This document shows positions 1 through 11,200 of a stretch of 64,000 nucleotides of DNA, one piece after another; within the stretch, counting starts at the first letter, position 1; every line of letters begins with the position of its first letter. This DNA comes from AP-15 sp035509615 (GTDB lineage: Bacteria; Pseudomonadota; Alphaproteobacteria; ATCC43930; CGMCC-115725). Under the pieces are notes generated by a model, which was not told the origin of the DNA, did not search any database, and worked only from the letters and a program-made list of their open reading frames with translations. The stretch is from contig DATJLK010000098.1 of the NCBI GenBank assembly GCA_035509615.1, positions 1 through 64,000 on the forward strand, given 5' to 3'. Position numbers and translations under genes: made by a program.

Positions 1-2
1 CG

Positions 3-1595
3 AGGGGCCTTGGCTTGCTGCGCAGCGGAGGTCGGTTTCTCGAAATCGGCAAGCGCGACGTTCGTGAACCGTCCAGCATTACCCGTGCGTATCCCGGCGT
101 CACATACCATGCGTTCGATCTGGCGGAACTGTGCCGAACCGATCCGAAAGCCGTTCGATTGCTTCTGGGCAAAGTTGTTGGACAATTCGCCAATGGAGCG
201 CTGCAGCCGCTGCCGGCGCGGGTGTTCGATCTACAGCAAGCCCGAGACGCCTTCCGCTACATGCAACAGGCGCGGCATACGGGCAAGATCGTGTTGCGGA
301 TTACGTCGCCCTCGTCTGGTGTGGCCGCACACTCCGCACCGACCCATGCCGCCGTTCGGCTTCGGCCCGATGCAACCTATTTGATCGCCGGCGGCCTCGG
401 AGCACTGGGACTGTTTACAGCGCGCTGGATGACCGGGTGCGGAGCGCGTCACGTTGTGCTGCTCGGCCGCAGCCCAGTGGACGAACGCTCTCTGGCGCAA
501 ATCGCGGAACTCGAAGCGGCTGGTGCGCAGATTCGCGTCGTTCAGGCCGACGTCGCGATGGCCGATCAATTGCGGCAGGCGCTGGACGAGGTCAGGATGA
601 CGTCACCGCCGTTGCGTGGCATTGTCCATTCGGCTGGCCTATTGGATGACGGCGTATTGGCACAGCAGACGCCCGAGCGGTTCAGTCGCGTCATGGCGCC
701 CAAAGTGGCCGGCGCGTGGAACCTGCACCTCCTGACGCAGAGCGACGCCCTCGACTTTTTTGTCATGTACTCGTCCGCAGCTTCGCTTCTGGGCTCGGCG
801 GGACAGGCAAACCATTCGGCCGCCAATGCGTTTCTCGACGCGCTTGCGCACTTCCGCCGAGCCGCCGGGTTGCCGGCGCTAAGCATCAACTGGGGCGCGT
901 GGTCCAGTATCGGCGAGGCGGCAAAACGACAAGCCGGCGAACGGTTCAGGGCAAAGGGGATGGGCACGATCGTACCGGATCAGGGATTGCAAGCCCTGGA
1001 GCGGCTATGGGACAGCCAACGGACGCAGGTGGGAGTCCTGCCGGTTCATTGGCCGCAGTTCCTGAACGATTATCCGGACACTTCGCTGCTGGCTGGCTTC
1101 GGAGCAGAAGCCATTGAGCACCTCGGCGAGGCATCGTTGAAATCGATTCTCGACCAAACCCCACCACACGAACGCGCAGCGGCGATCACCAGGTTTGTCG
1201 CGACGCAGGTCGCGCGCGTCTTGGGCTTGGGGTCAGCCGCCGATATTGACTATGAGACTGGTTTTTTTGATCTCGGTATGGATTCGCTGACTTCAGTCGA
1301 GTTGAAAAACCGCCTGCAAGCGGAACTGGGCTGCTCGCTGCCGGGAACGGTCGCTTTCGATTTTCCCAATGTAGCAGCGCTAACGCGGTTTTTAATAACG
1401 AGCGTGTTGCGACTCGACGAACTAGAACAGGGCAACTCACCAGCGTTACCGGCCACGGCGCGCGTCTCGGAGATTACTGCAGAGGACGTCGACGAACTTG
1501 ACAATCTGAGCGAGGGGGAACTCGCCAATTTACTTGCCGAAAAACTGGCATCGATGGCGACTGACATCGATAACTTAGGCGCTGCGCCCAATTGA
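3..1595 (+). CDS. Type I polyketide synthase, C-terminal part (ER-KR-ACP), 5' end outside window
   Basis: The reading frame is open from base 3, so the gene starts upstream; the TTG at 15 lies inside a domain and is not a start. Visible in order: the C-terminal end of an enoylreductase (motif LRSGGRFLEIGKRD, about 18-290), a ketoreductase (Rossmann motif GGLGALG near 385-410, ending SINWGAW near 885-903) and an acyl carrier protein with phosphopantetheine motif GMDSL (Ser codon 1284-1286). The last about 30 residues contain LSEGELANLLAEKL, which resembles the short C-terminal docking helices of trans-acting PKS subunits and should pair with the coiled-coil N terminus of the next protein. An ER plus KR implies a fully reduced, lipid-like chain unit. 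In the KR the position usually held by catalytic Tyr reads His (ANHSAAN, 808-828). I infer that this subunit makes the aliphatic tail of the lipopeptide built downstream. Confidence 0.93.
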   Translation, partial: RGLGLLRSGGRFLEIGKRDVREPSSITRAYPGVTYHAFDLAELCRTDPKAVRLLLGKVVGQFANGALQPLPARVFDLQQARDAFRYMQQARHTGKIVLRITSPSSGVAAHSAPTHAAVRLRPDATYLIAGGLGALGLFTARWMTGCGARHVVLLGRSPVDERSLAQIAELEAAGAQIRVVQADVAMADQLRQALDEVRMTSPPLRGIVHSAGLLDDGVLAQQTPERFSRVMAPKVAGAWNLHLLTQSDALDFFVMYSSAASLLGSAGQANHSAANAFLDALAHFRRAAGLPALSINWGAWSSIGEAAKRQAGERFRAKGMGTIVPDQGLQALERLWDSQRTQVGVLPVHWPQFLNDYPDTSLLAGFGAEAIEHLGEASLKSILDQTPPHERAAAITRFVATQVARVLGLGSAADIDYETGFFDLGMDSLTSVELKNRLQAELGCSLPGTVAFDFPNVAALTRFLITSVLRLDELEQGNSPALPATARVSEITAEDVDELDNLSEGELANLLAEKLASMATDIDNLGAAPN

Positions 1596-2290
1596 CCCGA
1601 CCAGAGCGTGCTTTGTGCTTCTCAAAGGGAGCGCGAGCATGACCCACCCCGTTCGAGATCCCGGCCGGCGCCTCTTGTCAGGCCGACCAAAGGCCGGATT
1701 TACGGGGCGAGCGCGTCGTCATCCGCCCGGCCGGGGTGGTCGCGGGTAAGCGGGACGGGTGCGCAGCTTGCGGGGATGACGGCAACCGGTTGAAGCTGCC
1801 GTTCGGGCGACCGAGGTAGCGGGCACTCGCACGACACCCCTCCGCCCTTTGGGGCGTGTCCTCCTCGGCCCGGGTCAGCCACAGCCTGCCCGCCTCATTC
1901 ATGGCGGCGTCGACAATCTGCCCGCCCATCGCCAGCCGGCCTTTGGCCCGCAACAAGGCGACAAGTCGGTCTTCGGCGGGCCGATCGCTGATGCAACTTT
2001 GAGCATTCCCAAGTCGGCTTTCCACTACTGACAAGAGCAAGACCAGGCATTCAACGCCATTTGATCGCGATCAAAGGTCACCTGCATCGGTTTAACCATC
2101 ACCGGTGGCAAATTTGGTAAATTATCGATATTCTCCGGGGTGGTGAGTGCGAACCCCGCTGGCCCCGGATAAACCAACCAAATCATACCTGAAGTCAAAT
2201 TGCCCCTGAAACCAACGGTTTATGCTGCGCGCGCTGGCCAGTTCGCGCCATCAGACGAATTTTCGGATTTAGGTAGGGAAGCTTCTGACC
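1596..2290. other. 695-bp gap between partner megasynthase genes
   Basis: This is much the longest gap in the assembly line; the other synthase genes overlap or lie within 45 bp. It holds a transposase-like scar on the minus strand (separate entry) and otherwise no credible gene. The stretch 2041-2290 is more AT-rich and could carry a promoter for the downstream synthases, but I could not assign a convincing -35/-10 pair. A GGGAAG ribosome-binding-like stretch lies just before the ATG at 2291. Confidence 0.6.
1833..1975 (-). pseudogene. Remnant of an IS5-family-like transposase
   Basis: Read on the minus strand, the frame contains LLRAKGRLAMGGQIVDAA followed by LTRAEE, which resembles the part of IS5-group transposases around the first catalytic Asp (typical consensus: ...GYLAMGGQIVDATIV...). 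Only this patch is recognisable; residues on either side do not look like transposase, and no complete inverted terminal repeats were found. I take it as a decayed fragment left in the gap between the PKS and the hybrid PKS/NRPS. The family assignment is from memory of the consensus. Confidence 0.5.
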
Positions 2291-5200
2291 ATGTCAGAAA
2301 GAGCGGCAACGACGGATTATCGGAAGCTGATGGCTCAAGCCTTGCGCAAGCTAGAGGCCACGGAATCGCAACTGCGCGCATTGCAGCACGAGAAATCCGA
2401 AGCGATCGCCGTGGTCGGCATGGGTTGCCGGTTTCCGGGCGAAGCCGATACGCCGGAAGAATTCTGGCGGCTGTTGTCGGCGGGCCGCGATGCGATTTCG
2501 GAGATTCCGGCGGATCGATGGGATGTGTCCAGCTTCTATGATCCCGATCCGCAAACCCCAGGCAAGATGTACACGCGCAATGGCGGTTTCCTGCGTCAGA
2601 TCGACGGCTTCGATGCGGGTTTCTTCGGCATCTCAAATCGCGAAGCGCCCTCGATCGATCCGCAGCAACGATTACTACTGGAGGTCGGTTGGGAAGCGCT
2701 GGAAAACGCCGGGCTCGTGCCGCGACAGTTAGCCGGCAGCCGGGTTGGAGTGTTTGTGGGCCTGTGCACTAACGATTACTCTCAGCTTTTAGCGCAACGC
2801 GCGCGAACCGAGATCGACGCCTATCTGGCGACCGGAAATTCGCACAGCGTCGCGGCGGGGCGGCTCGCATTTCTGCTGGGGTTCACCGGGCCCGCGCTGG
2901 CGATCGACACCGCCTGTTCGTCGTCGCTGGTGGCGGTTCATATCGCTTGCCAGAACTTGCGTCAGCGGGAATGCGATTTGGCCTTAGCAGGTGGCGTCAA
3001 CCTGATGCTGACACCCGACCTGACGGTCAACTTTTGCAAGGCGCTAATGTTGTCGCCGGATGGGCGGTGCAAAACGTTTGATGCATCGGCCGATGGATTT
3101 GCGCGCGGCGAAGGCTGCGGAATGGTCGTGCTCAAACGGCACTCGGACGCGTTGCGCGACGGAGATCCGATTCTGGCATTGATCCGCGGCTCCGCCATCA
3201 ATCAAGACGGACGCACCAGCGGTCTGACGGTTCCCAACGGGCCGTCCCAGCAAGCGGTGATCCGTCAGGCTTTGGAAAACGCCGGTGTCAAACCGGCAGA
3301 TGTCGGTTACGTCGAGGCCCACGGCACGGGAACCCGATTGGGCGATCAGATTGAAATCGGCGCGCTGGGAGCCGTGTTTGGAAAGTCACATACGGGCGAG
3401 GATCCGCTGCTGCTCGGATCGGTAAAAACCAATTTCGGCCATCTCGAGGGTGCGGCCGGCGTCGCCTCGCTGATCAAGGTCGTACTGTCGCTGCGGCACG
3501 GAATGATCCCACGCCATCTGCACTATCGTCACCCGAGCAGTGAGATTGACTGGCAGCAATATCCGGTGCATGTGTGCGCCGAGGCAATGCCTTGGCCGGC
3601 TCATCGAGAACGCCGTGTAGCTGGCGTCAGTTCGTTCGGGTTCAGCGGCACGAATGCGCACGTCGTGGTCGAAGCCCCGCCGCGCTTATCCGCGGAGGCG
3701 ACCGCGGCGGATCGGCCGGCGCGGAGGCCCACGATCCAGTTGCTGAATATCTCCGCCATGTCGGCCGCGGCCCTCGCCGAAACGGCCTGCAGGTATGAGC
3801 AATGTCTTGGCCAAAATCCGGACCTCAGTCTGGGAGACGTTTGTTACAGCGCCAGCGTCAGGCGAACCCTGTTTCGCCACCGGCTGAGCGTCACCGGCCG
3901 GACGGCCGATGAGGTACGTGCAAAACTGTCGGCTTACGCAGCAGGGAAGAAAATAGACGGAGTCCAGCAGGGCTACATCGAAGAACGCGGCACGGTGCCA
4001 GTGGCTTTTTTGTTCACCGGCCAGGGCTCGCAATATATCGGCATGGGTAAAGGATTGTATGCGGCCGAGCCGGTCTTTAGAGCCGCGCTCGATCGATGTC
4101 AGGAGATCATCGCAGACCGGCTCCATCCGCCATTGCTAGAGGCGATGTTTCAAGATGGAAGTCTTGACGAAACCCGCTACACGCAACCGGCGCTGTTCGC
4201 TCTCGGATATGCACTGGCGGAATTGTGGCAATCATGGGGGCTGCGCCCGAGTTGGGTCATGGGACACAGTTTGGGCGAGTATGTGGCCGCGTGCGTCGCC
4301 GGCGCGCTGGACCTGGAAGATGGTTTGGGTTTGGTGATCGAACGCGCCCGGCTGATGCAGTCCCTGCCTTCTGGCGGCGGCATGGCGGCGGTCTTCGCAG
4401 ACGAAGAGACCGTGGCCGGAGCGATCTCGCAACACACCGGCGAATTGGCGATCGCAGCGCTGAACGGACCGGAGAATACGGTGATCTCTGGGCGCGGTGC
4501 GGCCGTCGATGAGGTTGTCGCCGAGTTCCAGCGGCGGAAAATTGCCGCGCGCCGGCTGACGGTTTCGCACGCTTTCCATTCGCCGCTCATCGATCCGATA
4601 TTGGACGAGTTTACCAAAATCGTTGAGCAGGTCAGGTTTCATCCGCTGCATATCCCGCTGGTGTCCAATGTGACCGGCGAAATTCTGGCGAGCGGGACGA
4701 GTTTTGATGCGGGCTACTGGCGTCGGCACACGCGCGATGCTGTGCGATTTCAAACCGGAATCGAAGCACTTCTCGGCGTTGGCTGCAGGCTGTTCCTGGA
4801 AATCGGCGCAAAGCCAATTCTGTGCGGCATGGGCTCGGCGTGCGCTAACGCTGGCAATCAAACCTGGCTCCCGTCCCTGTCTCCCGGAAGCGATGATGCT
4901 GAATCTGTGCTGGCCGCCTTGGCCGGTCTGCATGTGCAAGGCGCCAAAATTGAATGGAGCAGCTACTTCCAGGACACCGGTCACCAGTTTTCTCCGATAC
5001 CTACCTATGCCTTCCAGCGCCAGCCTGTCTGGTGCCAATTGAAAGATACAATGATGGAGCCCGAACACATTTCGCCGCCACAGCAAGCGTTCTCGTCAGT
5101 GAGCCGAGCGACACGGCATGAACCTCCGGCGGAACAGCAAGAAAATCGGGCAATATTGCAGGATGTCGATCGCCGGACTCTTGTCCTGCAAGAACTCACG

Positions 5201-8200
5201 ACCTTGACAGCCCGCTTGTTGCGGACCCCGGCAGACCAACTGGACATTCACGCGCCCTTCCTGGAAATGGGGGCGGATTCATTGGTGCTAATGGAGGCAG
5301 TTCGATCGGTCGAAAAGACCTTTGGCGTAAAGATCAGCATCCGCCAGATATTCGAAACGCACACGAATGTCGCCGCACTGGCTTCCTTCATCACCGAAAC
5401 GATGCCCGACGACCGTTGGGCCCACCTTGCAGCGCGAACCCCGGCAGCGCGAACCCCGGCAGCGCGAACCCCGGCAGTTGAACCGAGCAGCCCGTCCCCG
5501 CCATCGCGTCGCGCACCGGCGGAGTCGGCGCCTGCTTTGGTCCCGCCCGCGGCGCAAACATCGGCGGCGCTGATTTCGCACGCGCCGGCTGCTCCAGACG
5601 AAATGGCGGCTGCCTCGTTGGCAGCACTCTGCCAGCAGCAGTTGCAAGTATATGAACAGATCGTCTCGAAGCAACTTGCCGCTTGTAATGGCGGTCTCGT
5701 CGGCAGTCCCCAGACCTTGCCGAGCGCGGTCCGGATCGGCCGTCACGGCTCGCTGTCGGATGGCATCGCCGATACCGCTGCCAAGCTCAGCGCGAACCAT
5801 TCGGACGACCCGAACCACGTTTCCGCGGCAAATCATGGCGTGCCCGCCGCTTCCGGAAATCAACAGCCGGCAGACTCGGTACTCCCGCCCTGGAAAGTCG
5901 CGGAAGTTCGGGCGCGCGGACTGACGCCGCCGCAAGCGGAGCATTTGGAGAAGCTGATCGAGCGATATACGCAGCGGACACGAGGTTCCAAGCAACTGGC
6001 ACAAAGTTATCGCCGCATGCTGGCCGATAATCGCGCCGCTGCCGGTTTTCGCTTTTCAACAAAAGAAATGCTCTACCCGATCGTCGCCGACCGGTCGCAG
6101 GGTTCGCGAATCTGGGACGTCGATGGGAACGAGTATATCGACATTACGATGGGTTTCGGGGTCTATTTATTCGGGCACAATCCCGAGTTCATCACGAGGG
6201 CGCTCCGCGATCAGTTGGACCATGGCATCCAGCTGGGGCCGCAAACGCCGCTGGCCGGCCCGGCGGCGCAACTGGTCTGCGATTTAACCGGAATGGAGCG
6301 CGCCTATTTCTGCAACACCGGGACCGAAGCCGTGTTCACCGCGATCCGCTTGGCGCGGGCCGTCACGCAGCGCAAGCGGATCGCGATATTCAACGGGTCG
6401 TACCACGGTCACTCTGACGGTGTGCTGGGCGAACCGATCGACGGCAATGACAACCCGCAGGCGCTACCGCTGGTAACCGGGATTCCGGATGGGGCATTGG
6501 CCGATGTGCTGGTGTTGAAGTATGGCGAGCCCGATTCCCTGCGAATCATCCGCGAATATGCCGGCGAGCTGGCGGCGGTACTGGTCGAGCCGGTGCAGAG
6601 CCGACGGCCGGATTTTCATCCTCGGGAATTTTTGCACGAGCTGCGCACGCTGACGGCCGATGCCGGCATCGCATTGGTGTTTGACGAAATGATCACCGGA
6701 TTTCGCATTCATCCCGGCGGCGCGCAGGCTTGGTTTGGCATTCGCGCCGACTTGGCGACCTATGGCAAAATCGCCGGCGGCGGTTTGCCCGTGGGCATTG
6801 TAGCCGGCTCGGCCCGTTTTCTGGATGCGATCGACGGCGGCTACTGGGACTACGGCGACGCGTCCTACCCACGCGCCGAAACGACCTTCGTGGCCGGAAC
6901 ATTCAATAAGAACCCGTTGTCGATGGCCGCGATCCACGCGGTGCTCGCAGAGATTAAACAGCGTGGACCAGCCCTACAGCAGCGGCTCAATGCGCGGACA
7001 GCCGATCTGGTCCGGCGTCTCAACGACGTGCTCGAACGTGAAGGCGCGCCCATTCGTGTCGTGAATTTCGGCTCGCTGTTTCGTTTTAAGTTCGCCGGCA
7101 ACATGGACGTGTTCTTTTTCCATTTGCTGGAACACGGGATCTACGTGTGGGAAGGACGAAACTGCATCCTATCGGACGCGCACAGCGATCAGGATATTGA
7201 CGCGATCGTGCGGGCGGTCGCAGACAGCGCGCGCGCCTTGCGGGAGGGGGGATACTTCGACGACACGGGGCGCATGCCGGACCGAGCAGCGGATGCAGCA
7301 ACGGGCGGCGGCGCAACCTCGGCCACGTCGGTCGCCTCGGCTGCACAGGGGACTGGCCGACGCGACCGCCTCGAGCGGCCGCTGCCACTCACACCCAGTG
7401 CCGCTGAGAATGGATCCGGGGCGAACGCGGAACCAAAAAACTTCTGGCAGCGCGAACGGCACGCCGTGGGCTCGCCGTCAGTCGCAGCTGACGAGCGATC
7501 CGCGATCGCCGCTAGCGAGCGGCATGCCATACAGTTCAGCCTCTTTTTCTTCGGTATTTACGATCCCCACGACCGCGATAAATACCACCTGCTCTTCGAG
7601 AGTTCTCGCTATGCCGACGCGAACGGTTTCTCGGCCGTGTGGGTCCCCGAGCGTCACTTCCATGAATTCGGTGGTTTGTCTCCTAATCCGTCGGTGCTGT
7701 GCGCGGCACTAGCCCGGGAAACTCGCCATATTCATTTGCGTGCCGGCAGCGTCGTCCTGCCATTGCACAATCCGATCCGCGTCGCCGAAGAATGGTCGGT
7801 GGTCGACAACATCTCAGACGGGCGGGTCGGTGTCGCATTCGCATCCGGCTGGAATCCCGCCGACTTCGCGCTAGCGCTCAACAACTTCGGCAATCATCGC
7901 GACGCCATGTTCGCCGGCATCGATCAGGTCCATCGGCTCTGGAGTGGCGAGGCACTGACCACCACCAGTGGCAACGGAAAGGAAGTCGCCGTCAAGCTGT
8001 TTCCACTGCCCAGGCAAGCGAAATTACCAACGTGGCTGACGGTCGTCAACAACCCGGAGACATTTGCCAAAGCTGGAGAAATGGGCGTCGGCATTCTGAC
8101 GAACTTGATGGCGCAGGACATCGATCGACTCGCCGAAAACCTCGGGATCTATCGCAAAGCATTGGCGCATCACGGCCACGACGCGTCGCGCGGACACGTA

Positions 8201-11200
8201 ACCCTGCTCATGCACACTTTCATGGGGAATGATTTCCAGTCGACGATCGAGACAGCCAGGCGGCCGTTCAAACAATATCTAACCTCGTCGGTCGGTCTGT
8301 TTCGCAGCATGGCCAAGAGCCAGGATCTTTCCGTCGACTTCGATACGCTGACTGACGACGACAAGGATGTGATGTTCGAACATGCTTACGGATCCTATGT
8401 GAAGTCTACAGCGCTCGTCGGCACCCCGGAATCGTGTTTGCCCCTGGTCGATAAACTCCAGGCCATCGGGGTAGACGAGATTGCCTGTCTGGTGGACTTT
8501 GGCGTAGAGCCCACTGCAGTACTTAACAGCCTGCCGGTGCTGACCGAATTGAAGAACCTGTACGGCCGGCAGACGGCTTCTTATGCGCACACTGCCAGTT
8601 CGGCAACAGAACTCCGCGCGCAGAACTCCAATGACGCCGAGCTGAGAGTGCCGCTGACCGAAGCGCAGCAGCAACTCGTGCTGTTGTCCCAGATGAACCC
8701 GGAGGGCGCCGTCGCCTACAACGAGCCTGTCGTGCTCGAGCTCAGAGGACAGCTGTGCCTGTACGCGCTGCAACGCGCTGTCGAGTTGCTGGTAGACCGC
8801 CACCAGGCCCTGCGATCACGTATTAATGTCCGAGACAACGAACTCGTGATCGCTTCGCAATGGAAGATCGAGGTTCCGGTGACGGACTTTTCCGGTCTTC
8901 CCGACGGCGAAGCGCCAGCTCATATGGCACGCTGGTTCGCCACCCGGTCGCAGGCGGCATTCGATCTGGAACTGGGCCCGCTGCTGAAGGTCGAAGTCGC
9001 AAAACGGTCCGATCAAATTTATTATCTTTATCTCTCGGCGCATCACACCATCATCGATGGTGCCGCAATCGGCATTTTATTAACGGAATTGAGCGCGCTG
9101 TACAACGCGGCGATGCTGGACGCAGCACCGGCTTTGCCGGATACGCTTCAGATCAGCGATTACGCGCAGTGGCTCACGCGGTCCATCGAGACCAAGGAAT
9201 GGCAACTCCAGAAGGATTTCTGGATCAACCGGATATCTGCGAGCAGTCCGGCACTGGAGTTTCCGACGGATCGTCCGCGTCCATTACGCAAGACATACCG
9301 CGGCCAACGCCTGACGGCCACCCTCGATCCGCAGCTCTTGGCGGACATCAAACGAGTGAGTCGGCAGGAAAACTGCACGCTGCTCATGACGCTGTTTGCT
9401 GCATACACTGTGCTGGTGCACCGGCTGGCGGATCAACGCGAGATCGTCGTCGGCATTCCGGCGCTGGGCAGGTCGCTGCCAGGAGGTGACGGCCTGGTCG
9501 CTTACTGCGCCCACATCATGCCGATCTGCAGCGATGTGCAGTGCCGCCCGCGATTTACGGAACATTTACGAGCCATCCGCTCGGCGTTGCTGGATGCTTA
9601 CGAGAACCAGGATTTTCCATTCGCCAGTTACCTGAACGAACTGAAAATCGTGCGTGATGCCAGTCGAGCGCCACTGGTCGATTACGTCTTCAATTTGGAT
9701 GGCGAATTGCCCGCGCTGAAGATGGAGGGGCTGACCGTCGCCTATCATAATCAGCCAGTCTCCACCTCGCGCTTTGACATCAGCCTCAGCGGCGTCGAAA
9801 TCGATAATCGGCTGATGCTTTACTGCGACTACAATACCGACCTGTTTGATCACGCAACGATCAACCGGCTGCTAGACTCCTTCCAGACACTTCTGCAAGC
9901 GATTGTTCGGTCGCCGAATGACAATGTCTTCGAGCTGCCACTGCTTTCGGCGAGCCACCGTGAGCGACTCCTAACCGACTTTAATGCGCCGAGCCATCCA
10001 GTGCCGGAATGTCGTCACCAGGCGATCCATCACTATTTCGAAGAGGCGGTCGACAAGGCGCCGGACGCAATTGCCGTCGTACTCCCCGCCACGGAAACCG
10101 CCGCTCGTCAAGAGCTTACGTATTCTCTGTTGAACGAGCAAGCAAATCAACTAGCACATTACTTGAAACAGCGCGGTCTTTCCACGGAAGAGTATGTCGG
10201 TATTTATCTCGACCGATCGATGGAAGCGGTGGTTGCCGTTTTGGCAATCCTGAAAGCGGGAGGGGCGTATTTGCCGCTCGATCCGGACTACCCACGCGGC
10301 CGCATCGATTTTATTCTCAAAGACGCCGCTGTGCGTTTCATCGTCACAAAGCAAGCATTGCAAAATGAATTAACGGGGATCGAGGCAGATATAATTTGTA
10401 TCGACTCCTGCTTATCCCAAGTTGTACGACAACCCAAGCACAATCCCGCACACTCTGCCACTGGGGATCAGTTGGCCTATGTCATGTATACATCCGGTTC
10501 GACAGGCGACCCAAAAGGAACCGCGATTACTCACAAGAACGTGACGCGCTTGTTTACCGCGACGGATGCATGGTTTGGCTTCAACTCAAACGACGTCTTG
10601 CCGCTATTTCATTCGCTAGCCTTTGATTTTTCGGTATGGGAGTTGTGGGGTGCATTGGGCCATGGCGGCAGGCTGATCATCGTGACTTACGAAACCAGCC
10701 GCACGCCTTCTGCGATTTACAAATTGTTGACGGACGAACATATGACGGTGCTCAACCAGACCCCGTCGGCCTTCCGCCAACTTATTCAATTCGAACAATC
10801 CCGGGCCGAGGCCAAGGAACTGTCTTTAAGACTGGTGATTTTGGGCGGCGAGGCGCTCGAACCGGCGATGCTGGAACCGTGGATCCGACGGCATGGGGAT
10901 CAACAACCGCAGCTGGTCAATATGTATGGAATCACGGAAACAACCGTCCACGTATCGTATCGGCCGATCAGCAAAGCCGATCTCGGCGGCGGGCGCAGCG
11001 TGATCGGACGACCCATACCGGACCTGCAGATCTATATTCTCGATGATCGCGGAGAACCCGTTCCGATTGGCGTTCGTGGTGAAATCCATGTTGCCGGCCC
11101 CGGTGTGGCGCGGGGATATATCCAGCGCCCCGAGCTGACAAGGGAGCGTTTTCGTACGAATCCGTTCGGCAGGGATCCGCGGGATCGTTTGTACCGGACG

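Noticed and set aside
15..17. TTG at 15 as start of the PKS gene
   Set aside because: It falls in the middle of the ER domain, and the frame is open to the window edge.
1678..1832. Further transposase coding sequence left of the scar
   Set aside because: The frame remains open, but residues show no transposase-like motif, so only 1833-1975 was called.
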